DNA of 64,000 bases from Rariloculus sp965263005. Its GTDB lineage: Bacteria; Pseudomonadota; Gammaproteobacteria; Steroidobacterales; Rariloculaceae. The notes under the pieces were generated by a model that did not search any database, was not told the DNA's origin, and was given only the letters and a program-made list of their open reading frames with translations. A program made the translations under genes and the position numbers. Positions 9,343 through 17,443 of the stretch are shown here, one piece after another (positions within the stretch are counted from its first letter, which is position 1; each line of letters starts with the position of its first letter). The stretch covers positions 2,728,001-2,792,000 of the forward strand of contig NZ_OZ253579.1 of NCBI RefSeq assembly GCF_965263005.1, in the 5' to 3' direction.

Positions 9343-10199
9343 CAGAAATACTCCCGTGACGAAGCCAGCAGTTGCTCGGCTTCGCGTTGTGCAAGCACGT
9401 TGAACAGCGTATAGCCCGGCATTTCGACGGGCGCGGCGAGCACCTCCATCAGGAGCCTGTCGTGCAGCTCCTGGTCGAACATGAGCCGCGCATAGCGCCG
9501 CGCGTACTCGACCTTGACCGACAGATCGCGCCCTCCGGACAGCTCGATCGCTCGCTCGAAATGAGCCTGGGCGACGTCTGGCTCCCCGCCCAGGGCCGGC
9601 GGACGAAGCGCGTTGATGATCCCGAGGTAGCTGTGCAGCGCACCCTGCTCGTAGCTTTCGTCCAGCTCCAAACTCCGTTCCAATGCTGCGTCCACCCAGG
9701 GCAATTCGGCCACGGCGCTCCAATCCTCGCTCGTGGCGTCAAGATAGCTCAACCAGCTCACCGAGTATGCGTAAAGATAATCGATATTTCTGCCGTCGAC
9801 TTCTGAAAGCGCACTCACGAAAGCGTCGTATGACATCCCTTCCCAGTCGCAGGCCGGGGCGTGCGCGAGGCAGATGGCGCGCTGACCGTAATCGCGCGCC
9901 TTCCCGGTCAATATGGGCACGCGGCTCATCTCGGGCTCGAATCTCGAGCCGTACAACGCGTAAAGCTGCGCGCCCACGGCAAGCAAATCCTTGTTGTCGG
10001 GGTTCTGGGAAATCATGCCGTCGACGAGCAGCATATAGGCCGGCACGCCGCTTTCAACGAGCGCGGGATCGTCCTGGTTCAGGATTGTGGCCGACAGCGT
10101 GCCCGCAGCGATGGAACCAAGCATGCTCGTGCAGCCGCCGAGCAGACATGAAATCAGCATGCCCGCCGCCAGCGAACGGGCTGCCAGGTGAACGGTCAC
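9342..10199 (-). CDS. tatT: TatT-family TRAP-associated lipoprotein
   Basis: This is a 285-residue lipoprotein starting at GTG 10199 (VTVHLAARS). The lipobox LLGGC places the lipidated cysteine at residue 23. An in-frame ATG at 10160 would leave too short an n-region. The helical, TPR-like body with RAICLAHAPACDWEGMSYD and alternating helices matches the T-component (TatT, TRAP-associated trimer) known from TRAP operons such as that of Treponema. It probably binds hydrophobic ligands with the partner binding protein. The gene lies 40 bases after rplS, and its stop overlaps the dctP start, placing it first in a tatT-dctP-dctQ-dctM-sppA cluster. Confidence 0.85.
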   Translation of the reverse strand: MTVHLAARSLAAGMLISCLLGGCTSMLGSIAAGTLSATILNQDDPALVESGVPAYMLLVDGMISQNPDNKDLLAVGAQLYALYGSRFEPEMSRVPILTGKARDYGQRAICLAHAPACDWEGMSYDAFVSALSEVDGRNIDYLYAYSVSWLSYLDATSEDWSAVAELPWVDAALERSLELDESYEQGALHSYLGIINALRPPALGGEPDVAQAHFERAIELSGGRDLSVKVEYARRYARLMFDQELHDRLLMEVLAAPVEMPGYTLFNVLAQREAEQLLASSREYF

Positions 10200-10239
10200 G
10201 GGCTCGCGTTCCCCGCAACACCGGCCGCCGCGGCCGGGC

Positions 10240-10584
10240 TCAAACCTTTTCCTTGATCCGTGCGGACTTGCCGCTGCGTTGCCGCAGGTAGTAAAGCTTT
10301 GCTCGCCGGACATCGCCGCGCCGCCTGATCTTGACGCCCGCCACGGCCGGGCTGTGAACCTGAAAGACACGTTCAACGCCTTCGCCATGAGAGACCTTGC
10401 GTACTGTAAACGATGAGTTCAGCCCGCGATTGCGCTTTGCGATAACGACCCCTTCGTAGGCCTGCAATCGCTCGCGTTCGCCTTCCTTGACGCGAACCTG
10501 AACAACGATGGTATCGCCGGGTGAGAAGTCCGGAAATTCCGGCTTCATCTGTTCCTTTTCCAATTCATCAATGACTCTGGACAT
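10240..10584 (-). CDS. rplS: 50S ribosomal protein L19
   Basis: This 114-residue protein is a full-length bL19, with FSPGDTIVVQVRVKEG, RLQAYEGVVIAKRNRGL and the C-terminal RRAKLYYLRQRSGKSARIKE. It lies at the 30S-50S interface of the ribosome. It is the fourth gene of the conserved rpsP-rimM-trmD-rplS order on the minus strand, 51 bases after trmD. Confidence 0.97.
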   Translation of the reverse strand: MSRVIDELEKEQMKPEFPDFSPGDTIVVQVRVKEGERERLQAYEGVVIAKRNRGLNSSFTVRKVSHGEGVERVFQVHSPAVAGVKIRRRGDVRRAKLYYLRQRSGKSARIKEKV

Positions 10585-10635
10585 GGCTAGATCCTCTCAA
10601 CCGGGATTCCGCAACCCGGCATTGTACGACGCTTG

Positions 10636-11403
10636 TCACAATTTTCCGCTACCTTGCTCACTGGAGTCGGCCTCTGCCTTGAACTCGGCCAAAAGCTCGA
10701 GCTCCTCATCGCTCAAGTTGCGCGCTTCGAGCAGTTCGGGCCGCCTGCGCCACGTCCTTCCGAGCGCATGCTTCAGACGCCAGCGCCTGATTTTTTCATG
10801 ATCGCCGCCGAGCAGCACTTCGGGAACGGCCCTCCCGTCGATGACCTCGGGACGGGTGTACTGGGGACAACCGAGCAGCCCGTCCATGTGCGAGTCCCGC
10901 GCACCGGACTCCTCGTGTCCGAGCACGCCCGGCAGCAGTCTCGCGACGGCATCGACGATGACGGCGGCGGCAAGCTCACCGCCGCTGAGCACGTAGTCTC
11001 CAACCGAGACCTCCTCCAGAGGCTCGGCCTCGATGATCCGCTCGTCGAGACCCTCGTAACGTCCCGTGACCAGCAGCAGGCCCGGAGCGGCGGCAAGCTC
11101 GCGCGCAAACGACCCGTTGAACGCGCGGCCCTGCGCGCTCAGGACGAGCGCGCGGCTGCCTTCCGGGAGCCTGCGCCGCAACGCATCGATCGCTGCGCGC
11201 ATGGGTTCGTAGCGAAGCACCATGCCGGGCCCGCCACCGTACGGGCGGTCGTCAACGGTCCGGTGCCTGTCCGACGTGAAGGAGCGCGGCGATTCATGCA
11301 CGAGCTCGACGAGACCCCGCTCGCAGGCACGGCCGACGACGCCGTGCCGCGTGACGGGATCGATGAGCTCCGCAAACAACGACACTACGCCGATCCGATA
11401 CAC
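10636..11403 (-). CDS. trmD: tRNA (guanine-37 N1)-methyltransferase
   Basis: This 255-residue SPOUT-class methyltransferase makes m1G37 in tRNAs reading CNN codons, which prevents frameshifting. The GTG at 11403 gives the standard beginning YRIGVVSLFAELID. The knot motifs LLVTGRYEGLDERI and GDYVLSGGELAA are intact, as is the RPYGGGPGMV loop. The GTG lies one base after the rimM stop codon, so translation is coupled. A longer frame reaching upstream only mirrors the end of rimM. Confidence 0.96.
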   Translation of the reverse strand: MYRIGVVSLFAELIDPVTRHGVVGRACERGLVELVHESPRSFTSDRHRTVDDRPYGGGPGMVLRYEPMRAAIDALRRRLPEGSRALVLSAQGRAFNGSFARELAAAPGLLLVTGRYEGLDERIIEAEPLEEVSVGDYVLSGGELAAAVIVDAVARLLPGVLGHEESGARDSHMDGLLGCPQYTRPEVIDGRAVPEVLLGGDHEKIRRWRLKHALGRTWRRRPELLEARNLSDEELELLAEFKAEADSSEQGSGKL

Positions 11404-11404
11404 G

Positions 11405-11926
11405 TCATTTTTCCCAGTAGCTCGCGTCCCAGTCGACCACAATCACGCCGCGCTCGAGGTCCACCTCGCGCACGATTTCATCGGCAACGAACGGAATCAG
11501 CCTCTGTTCCCCGCCCTCAAGCACGAGCACATCCTGCACGCCGCTAGCGAGCAGGTGATCGACGATGCCCAGGAGCTTCCCGTCGCTGTCGCGCACGGCC
11601 AGCCCTTCGAGATCCGTCCAGTAATACTCGCCCGGCCCGCACGGCGGCAACTCCGCCCGCGCCACGGCAATGTCCGCGCCGACCAATGCCAGAGCCGCGT
11701 CCCTGTCCTCGATCCCGCTGAGCTTCGCGAGTACTTTCCCGCCCCGGCCGTCACCGCCTTCGACGTTCACTTCGCGATGCTCGCCGTCGCGGGCGAGCAC
11801 CCAGCGCTCGAATCGGATGACGTTGTCACGAGGCTCCGTATACGAGTGGACCTTGACCCATCCGTTGATACCGTGCACGCCGGCAATCCGGCCGAGTTTC
11901 ACCAACTTGTCTTGTGTCGCACTCAC
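11405..11926 (-). CDS. rimM: Ribosome maturation factor RimM
   Basis: This 173-residue protein has the N-terminal RimM barrel (LVKLGRIAGVHGINGWVKV) and the C-terminal PRC barrel (EYYWTDLEGLAVRD, then IPFVADEIVREVD). It assists 16S rRNA processing and assembly of the 30S head with ribosomal protein S19. It is the second gene of the rpsP-rimM-trmD-rplS block, 28 bases after rpsP. Confidence 0.95.
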   Translation of the reverse strand: MSATQDKLVKLGRIAGVHGINGWVKVHSYTEPRDNVIRFERWVLARDGEHREVNVEGGDGRGGKVLAKLSGIEDRDAALALVGADIAVARAELPPCGPGEYYWTDLEGLAVRDSDGKLLGIVDHLLASGVQDVLVLEGGEQRLIPFVADEIVREVDLERGVIVVDWDASYWEK

Positions 11927-11954
11927 TGCAAGGCTGCAGGGCGCACCGTCCGGA

Positions 11955-12212
11955 TCAGGCGGGCTGCGGTGTGCCCCGGTACTGCTTGATCAAGCTTGCC
12001 ACACGGTCGGAGGCTTGAGCGCCCAGGGAAAACCAGTGGTCGGCACGCTCCAGATCGATCTTTAGCCCGGTCTCGCCACCGGCCGCGATTGGATTGAAGA
12101 ACCCGAGCCGCTCAATGTAGGCGCCATCGCGGCGATTGCGGCGATCCGTGACCACAATGTGGTAATAGGGGCGTTTCGTTGCGCCGGCACGCGATAACCG
12201 AATCATGACCAT
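11955..12212 (-). CDS. rpsP: 30S ribosomal protein S16
   Basis: This 85-residue protein matches bS16 over its length: MVMIRLSRAGATKRPYYHIV, then RRDGAYIERLGFFNP and the end WFSLGAQASDRVASLIKQ. I chose the ATG at 12212 rather than the one at 12206, because bS16 proteins normally start MVxIRL. A much longer open frame runs upstream only because a triple repeat (12347-12830) happens to be open in that frame. The promoter probably lies between the repeat array and the gene, or transcription comes through from ffh. Confidence 0.95.
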   Translation of the reverse strand: MVMIRLSRAGATKRPYYHIVVTDRRNRRDGAYIERLGFFNPIAAGGETGLKIDLERADHWFSLGAQASDRVASLIKQYRGTPQPA

Positions 12213-12346
12213 TGAACTGCGACCCTCACAAAGCTTGAGTGGCCATCGTGGGCCGCTCGCGGAAGCGCGCAATTCTACTCGGTTCATCAACAAAACATAA
12301 GAGTCCCGTCCCATGTCGAGCGAGCCGGAAAAGGCGACGTCAAGCT

Positions 12347-12830
12347 CTAGCAGCCCGTGGCAAGAGTCCCGCGTCGCACCGAGACGGGCGAGGCGCCCGG
12401 CCGGCAAGGCGCGAGGAGGGAGAATATCGGGAATATTCGACCGACGAGCAACGCAGACGGCCGGGATGCATCGCCGGTCGAATGCAGCGGGACTTTTACC
12501 GGGGGCTAGCAGCCCGTGGCAAGAGTCCCGCGTCGCACCGAGACGGGCGAGGCGCCCGGCCGGCAAGGCGCGAGGAGGGAGAATATCGGGAATATTCGAC
12601 CGACGAGCAACGCAGACGGCCGGGATGCATCGCCGGTCGAATGCAGCGGGACTTTTACCGGGGGCTAGCAGCCCGTGGCAAGAGTCCCGCGTCGCACCGA
12701 GGCCGGCGAGGCGCCCGGCCGGCAAGGCGCGAGGAGGGAGAATATCGGGAATATTCGACCGACGAGCAACGCAGACGGCCGGGATGCATCGCCGGTCGAA
12801 TGCAGCGGGACTCTTGCCACGGGCTGCTAG
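12347..12830. repeat. Tandem triple copy of a palindromic MITE-like element
   Basis: Three tandem units of 159, 159 and 166 bases start at CTAG 12347, 12506 and 12665. Each begins CTAGCAGCCCGTGGCAAGAG and contains the core AAGGCGCGAGGAGGGAG, the near-palindrome GAATATCGGGAATATTC and GACGAGCAACGC. The last unit ends with the inverted terminus GCCACGGGCTGCTAG (12816-12830), whereas the first two end in a degenerate ACCGGGGG. The array fills the gap between ffh and rpsP. It has no coding potential of its own; single copies occur at 17.3 and 37.8 kb. It looks like a non-autonomous, transposase-dependent element with terminal inverted repeats. Confidence 0.9.
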
Positions 12831-12861
12831 TGTCCTGTCCCATAAGATCCTGCCACTTCAC

Positions 12862-12957
12862 AGCGAGCCTGACGCTCCGATACAAGGCGCGGGCCGCAGG
12901 CAATAGCCGGGACTATTGGCAAGGGCCGCAACGCGGTAGCGGGGCGTCAGGCTCGCT
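12862..12957. repeat. Second palindromic repeat family, related core
   Basis: Perfect 14-base inverted repeats AGCGAGCCTGACGC (12862-12875) and its complement (12944-12957) flank a core. That core has the same architecture as the neighbouring element: CAAGGCGCG, then the palindrome CAATAGCCGGGACTATTG, then GCAACGC. Just beyond it, at 12985-12998, is another arm GCCACGGGCTGCTTG of the first family with CTAG changed to CTTG. So the ffh-rpsP gap seems to hold nested or recombined repeats of two related families. A long hairpin forms on either strand, which could also work as a transcript 3' end after ffh. Confidence 0.8.
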
Positions 12958-13003
12958 ACCGGAGGGCCCGCCGCGCGGGGAATTTGCCACGGGCTGCTTG
13001 GCC

Positions 13004-14356
13004 TCATTTGCCGGTCCAGTGACCGCCCTTTCTCTGCACGGCCTGAGCCAGCACGCGGTTCATACCGCCTTTGGCCGCCTGCTTCATTGCCTTGGCGAGC
13101 CTCCGGTGTTGCTTGAGCAGCCGATTGACGTCCTGCACGGCAAGTCCTGCGCCGCGCGCGATCCGGCGCTTGCGCGAGCCGTCTATCGTCGCCGGATGGC
13201 GCCGTTCGCGGGGCGTCATCGAGTCGATCAGCGCGATCTGGCGGCCGACGACGCGATCGTCCAGGCCCGCGGCAGCGAGTGCGCCGGGCTTGATGCCGGG
13301 CAGCTTGTCGAGCACGCTGTCGAACCCACCGAGCTGTCTGAGCTGCTTGAGCTGTTCCCTGAAGTCGGCGAGGTTGAGTTCGCGCCCGCGTTTGACCTTT
13401 CGAGCCATGCGCTCGACGGACTCGCGGTCAACCCTGCTTTCAACCTGCTCGACGAGACCTACAACGTCGCCCATGCCGAGAATGCGCGAGGCAAACCGGT
13501 CCGGCACGAATGGCTCGAGCGCGTCGAGCTTCTCGCCCGTGCCGATGAGCTTGATAGGCAGTCCGGTAACCTCGCGCACGGAGAGCGCCGCGCCGCCGCG
13601 AGCGTCACCGTCGGCTTTCGTCAGGATCACGCCGGTTAGCGGCAGCGCGTCGTTGAACGCCCCCGCCGAGTTCACGGCGTCCTGACCTGCCATCGCGTCG
13701 AGCACGAACAGCGTCTCGTCGGGTGCGACGGCCGAGTGGATCGAGCGTGCCTCGGCCATGAGCGCCTCGTCGATGTGGAGCCGTCCGGCGGTATCGAGAA
13801 TCAACCAGCGGCAACCGAGCCGGGCTGCCTCCGCGCGTGCCTCAACGGCAATCGCGGCCGGGTCCGATGGCCCGGAATCGAACAACCCGGCGCCGAGCTG
13901 CGCGGCGAGCTTGCCGAGCTGCTCGCGCGCCGCCGGCCGATACACATCCGTGCTCGCGAGCAGGATCTCGCCGTTCGACCGCTTCGCGAGCATCGGTACC
14001 AGTTTCCCCGCCGTGGTCGTCTTGCCCGCGCCCTGCAGACCGACGAGCATCAGCACCGCAGGCCGGCCCTTGCCCGCGATGGGCCGCGCGTCCCCGCCGA
14101 GCACGCTGACGAGCTCGTCGTGAACGATCTTTACGAAGACCTGGCCCGGGTTCAGGCTCCTGGCCACCTCGTGGCCGCTCGCGCGCTCGCGCACGCGGTT
14201 GACGAGCGTCCTGACGACGGGCAGCGCGACGTCCGCTTCGAGCAGCGCCACGCGAATCTGCCGGACGGTGTCGCGGACATTTTCCTCGGTGATGTGCCCG
14301 CGGCCGGTAACCTGGCGAACAGCCCGACCGAGACGCTCGGACAAGGATTCGAACAT
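13004..14356 (-). CDS. ffh: Signal recognition particle protein Ffh
   Basis: This 450-residue SRP GTPase starts MFESLSERLGRAVRQV at ATG 14356. The NG domain carries LVGLQGAGKTTTAGKL (G1), DTAGRLHIDEALM (G3) and TKADGDARGGAALS (G4). The methionine-rich M domain at the C-terminus binds 4.5S RNA and signal sequences (about residues 300-450, including SMTPRERRHPATIDGSRKRRIARG). It is upstream of rpsP on the same strand, as in E. coli, but a repeat array now separates them. A plus-strand ORF over this gene is a shadow. Confidence 0.96.
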   Translation of the reverse strand: MFESLSERLGRAVRQVTGRGHITEENVRDTVRQIRVALLEADVALPVVRTLVNRVRERASGHEVARSLNPGQVFVKIVHDELVSVLGGDARPIAGKGRPAVLMLVGLQGAGKTTTAGKLVPMLAKRSNGEILLASTDVYRPAAREQLGKLAAQLGAGLFDSGPSDPAAIAVEARAEAARLGCRWLILDTAGRLHIDEALMAEARSIHSAVAPDETLFVLDAMAGQDAVNSAGAFNDALPLTGVILTKADGDARGGAALSVREVTGLPIKLIGTGEKLDALEPFVPDRFASRILGMGDVVGLVEQVESRVDRESVERMARKVKRGRELNLADFREQLKQLRQLGGFDSVLDKLPGIKPGALAAAGLDDRVVGRQIALIDSMTPRERRHPATIDGSRKRRIARGAGLAVQDVNRLLKQHRRLAKAMKQAAKGGMNRVLAQAVQRKGGHWTGK

Positions 14357-14537
14357 CCGGCCATTGTAGAAAAAGCGGCGCGACGGTGCTCGACGTATGT
14401 AGATCGAAGTCAGCCAAACGACCGCGGATGGCGAGAAAACGGCGATGCCTGACTCATAACGGAATACGATTCTTGACACCCCGTTTGGCCTTCGTTCAAT
14501 CTAGGCGCATGTTCAATCGCGAGGAGGTTCGAACTTT

Positions 14538-15836
14538 TTGAACGACGACGTTCCTCTAGGCCTGTTGATCGGCCTGTTTATCGTGTTTCTCGTACTTTCG
14601 GCCTTCTTCTCGGCTACGGAAACGGCATTGATGAGCCTCAACCGCTACCGGCTGAGGCGCCTGGCGCGTTCAGGCCACCGCTCGGCCCGAATCGCCGACA
14701 CGCTGCTGCGTCGTCCGGGCCGGCTCATCGGACTCATCCTGCTCGGCAACCATGCCGTCAACCTCGCGGCCGCGGCGCTCGTGACCGTGATTGCGCTCAG
14801 GCTCGGCGGCGAAGGGGCCGTCTGGGCCGCCATACTCGCACTGACGTTCGTTGTGTTGATCTTCGCAGAGGTTGCGCCGAAAAAGATTGCCGCCCTGCAT
14901 CCATCGAAGATCGGCCTGCCGGCGGCGCTTGTCTGCTATCCGCTTCAGAAGCTTGCAGCGCCGCTCGTGCGGACTATCGATTTGATCGCAAACGGACTGC
15001 TGCGCGCCGTTGGAGTTCGACCCGACCGGGTAGCGACCGATCCGCTAGCCACGGAGGAGCTGCGCACGGTGGTTGCGGAACACGGCGCCATGGTTGCGCA
15101 CCGGCGTCAGCATGTGTTGCTCAGCATCCTCGACCTCGACGCAATCACCGTCGACGATGTCATGGTGCCGCGTCAGGAGATCGTCGGCATCGATCTCGAC
15201 CGCGATTGGCCGGACAACATCGCCACGATCTGCGAGAGCCGGTTTCACCGGCTGCCCGTCTATCGCGGCGATATCGACAACATGATCGGCGTCGTGCGGG
15301 TGAGAAAGCTCCTGTCCGATATCGCCAACAGCACATTGAACGAGGAACGCCTGCTCGAACACACTCTCGAACCGCATTTTGTCCCCGAGGGAACGCCACT
15401 CAACAAACAGATGCTGAATTTCCGCCAGCGCACGCGGCGCTCCGCGTTCGTCGTGGACGAGTACGGCGACGTGCAGGGGCTGATCACTACCGAGGATATC
15501 GTGCGCGAGATCGTCGGCGAATTCGATGCCGAAGCGAGTCCATCCGACCTCAGGATCACCGAGGAAGGCAGTGACAGTTATATCGTCGATGCGAGCGCGA
15601 ACGTGCGGCAATTGAACCGCGCGATGAACTGGAGCCTGCCCACGGACGGTGCAAAGACCCTGAACGGTCTCATCATCGAGCGGCTCGAGACCATCCCGGA
15701 GTCAGGCACGGGCGTTACGGTCGCCAATTACCCGATCGAGATTCTCGATACCACCGAGCACGGAATCAAGAGGGTGCGCGTCTCGCCGCCCGCGATCGGC
15801 GAGGAACGCGGACTGCGTATCGCTGAAAGCCGTTGA
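14538..15836 (+). CDS. CNNM/CorC-type transporter-associated CBS protein (YfjD-like)
   Basis: This 432-residue protein has an N-terminal CNNM (DUF21) membrane domain with about four hydrophobic segments (residues 1-190). A CBS pair follows (about 205-335, including VMVPRQEIVGID and TTEDIVREIVGEFD), then a C-terminal CorC_HlyC domain. The family is linked to magnesium or cobalt resistance; its transport role is debated. The start is TTG 14538, because a clear GAGGAGG lies at 14521-14527 and the next in-frame starts cut into the first helix. It is divergent from ffh. In E. coli yfjD lies next to ypjD and ffh; here no ypjD-like gene is found between them. Confidence 0.88.
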   Translation: MNDDVPLGLLIGLFIVFLVLSAFFSATETALMSLNRYRLRRLARSGHRSARIADTLLRRPGRLIGLILLGNHAVNLAAAALVTVIALRLGGEGAVWAAILALTFVVLIFAEVAPKKIAALHPSKIGLPAALVCYPLQKLAAPLVRTIDLIANGLLRAVGVRPDRVATDPLATEELRTVVAEHGAMVAHRRQHVLLSILDLDAITVDDVMVPRQEIVGIDLDRDWPDNIATICESRFHRLPVYRGDIDNMIGVVRVRKLLSDIANSTLNEERLLEHTLEPHFVPEGTPLNKQMLNFRQRTRRSAFVVDEYGDVQGLITTEDIVREIVGEFDAEASPSDLRITEEGSDSYIVDASANVRQLNRAMNWSLPTDGAKTLNGLIIERLETIPESGTGVTVANYPIEILDTTEHGIKRVRVSPPAIGEERGLRIAESR

Positions 15837-15872
15837 CGCTCGCTGCGCAAGTGGCGCGGCGCTTGCGGCCCG

Positions 15873-17225
15873 CTATACCTCGAATGCGCGTTCCAGCGCG
15901 TCGCTCAAACGATCGACCGCGATCGCCTCGATCGCGAGCTTCCTGCGCGGACGGTTGGCGCGGGGCACGAGCGCGCGTCGAAAACCGTGCTTGGCCGCTT
16001 CGCCGAGACGCTCTTCGCCGAACGGCACGGGCCTGATCTCGCCGGTCAGGCCCGCCTCGCCGAAAACGGCGAGATCCCCGGCCACGGGCTGCTCCCGAAA
16101 GCTCGACAGCACGGCCAGCGCGACGGCGAGATCAGACGCCGTCTCGGTCACGCGCAGCCCGCCGACGATGTTCGCATACACGTCGCTGTCGCCGATCGAG
16201 ATGCCGCAATGCCGATGGAGCACGGCGAGCAGGAGCCCGAGCCGCTGGGCGTCGAAGCCATGGGCCATACGCCGGGGCTGCTGGCTCAGGCTCTGGTCGA
16301 CGAGCGCCTGTACCTCGACGAGCACGGGCCGCGTGCCCTCTCTTGTGACGAGCGTCACGCTTCCCGGAACGGGCTTGTCCCGCTTCGCGAGAAATATCGC
16401 CGAGGGGTTCCTGACCTCTTTGAAGCCCCCCTCGGTCATGACGAAGAACCCCATCTCGTTGGCCGCCCCGAACCGATTCTTCACGGCGCGAATGATCCTG
16501 AAGCGGCTGCCGAGATCGCTCTCGAAATAGAGCACGGTATCGACCATGTGCTCGAGCACGCGCGGGCCCGCGAGCGTGCCTTCCTTCGTGACGTGCCCGA
16601 CCAGCAGCGTTGCGACGTTTCGGTTCTTGGCAAACCTGACGAGCTGCGCCGCGCACTCGCGTAGCTGGCTCACTGAACCCGGCGCCGATTGGAGTTCCGC
16701 GCTATAAAGCGTCTGGATCGAATCGATGGCAAGCAACGCGGGAGGATCGCGTTCGAGCTGCGCCAGGATCGTCTCGACGCAGGTCTCCGCGAACAGGCTG
16801 ATCGGCGCCGATCCGGCGCCGAGGCGGCGCGCCCGCAAGCCGATCTGATCGAGCGATTCCTCGCCGGTGACGTAACAGGTCTCGACACCGGCCGCGACGT
16901 TGGCAAGCGCCCGCAACAGCAAGGTCGACTTGCCGATCCCCGGATCGCCGCCGATGAGCACGACGGAGCCCGGGACGAGACCACCGCCGAGGACGCGGTC
17001 AAGCTCACCGAGGCCGCTCTCGATCCGCGCAAGAAGACCGGTCTCGATGCGGTCGAGCCGGGTCAGCTCGACGCGGCCGGAGTACTGAGCCTGCCGGGCC
17101 CGATTCGGCGCCGGCCGCGATTCAGTCAGGGTGTTCCATGCGCCGCAATCGGGGCATTGGCCCTGCCACTTCGGATGCCGGGCGCCGCAGGCATCGCAGC
17201 AATAAACGGGCTTGCTCTTCGCCAT
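15873..17225 (-). CDS. radA: DNA repair protein RadA
   Basis: This is a 450-residue RadA. It has the N-terminal zinc finger (YCCDACGARHPKWQGQCPDCG region, four cysteines), a RecA-like ATPase core with Walker A GGDPGIGKSTLLL, the RadA-specific KNRFG motif near residue 255, and a C-terminal Lon-like domain. RadA promotes branch migration in recombinational repair. It is the last gene of the minus-strand block headed by rnr. Its upstream gap to dnaB is filled entirely by a palindromic element and a partial copy, so the radA ribosome binding region derives from repeat sequence. Confidence 0.96.
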   Translation of the reverse strand: MAKSKPVYCCDACGARHPKWQGQCPDCGAWNTLTESRPAPNRARQAQYSGRVELTRLDRIETGLLARIESGLGELDRVLGGGLVPGSVVLIGGDPGIGKSTLLLRALANVAAGVETCYVTGEESLDQIGLRARRLGAGSAPISLFAETCVETILAQLERDPPALLAIDSIQTLYSAELQSAPGSVSQLRECAAQLVRFAKNRNVATLLVGHVTKEGTLAGPRVLEHMVDTVLYFESDLGSRFRIIRAVKNRFGAANEMGFFVMTEGGFKEVRNPSAIFLAKRDKPVPGSVTLVTREGTRPVLVEVQALVDQSLSQQPRRMAHGFDAQRLGLLLAVLHRHCGISIGDSDVYANIVGGLRVTETASDLAVALAVLSSFREQPVAGDLAVFGEAGLTGEIRPVPFGEERLGEAAKHGFRRALVPRANRPRRKLAIEAIAVDRLSDALERAFEV

Positions 17226-17230
17226 GGCCG

Positions 17231-17281
17231 GTCAGCCGGGATGGATCGCCGGTGCGACGCGGGGCTTGCGCCACGGGCTAG
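17231..17281. repeat. Partial copy of the 166-bp palindromic element
   Basis: About 50 bases match the right third of the full element: GTCAGCCGGGATGGATCGCC, then GGGGCTTGCGCCACGGGCTAG. They share the CTAG at 17278-17281 with the full copy that follows. It lies immediately upstream of the radA start codon. It is best read as a leftover of a former tandem copy, as in the array at 12.3 kb. Confidence 0.75.
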
Positions 17282-17443
17282 CAGTCCGTGGCGCAAGTCC
17301 CGCGTCGCACCGAGACCGGTGAGGCGCCCGGCCGGCAAGGCGCGAGGAGAGAGAATATCGGGAATATTCGACCGACGAGCAACGCAGACGGCCGGGATGC
17401 ATCGCCGGTCGGATGCAGCGGGGCTTGCGCCACGGGCTGCTAG
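17278..17443. repeat. 166-bp palindromic MITE-like element, copy 2
   Basis: This full copy runs from CTAGCAGTCCGTGGCGCAAG to GCGCCACGGGCTGCTAG with a central GAATATCGGGAATATTC. The arms GTCCGTGGCGCAAGTCCCGC and their near-complement pair over about 25 bases. The last CTAG (17440-17443) contains the stop codon of dnaB read on the minus strand, so the element is inserted exactly at the end of that gene. It has the same length (166) as the copy at 37808-37973. Confidence 0.9.

Noticed and set aside
12347..12830. CRISPR array
   Set aside because: The units are contiguous 159-166 base copies without spacers and with inverted termini, which fits a mobile palindromic element.
12239..13639. 466-codon plus-strand ORF and a 256-codon minus frame through the repeat array
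   Set aside because: They are open only because the 159-base repeat unit is divisible by three and lacks stops in those frames. The real genes are rpsP and ffh.
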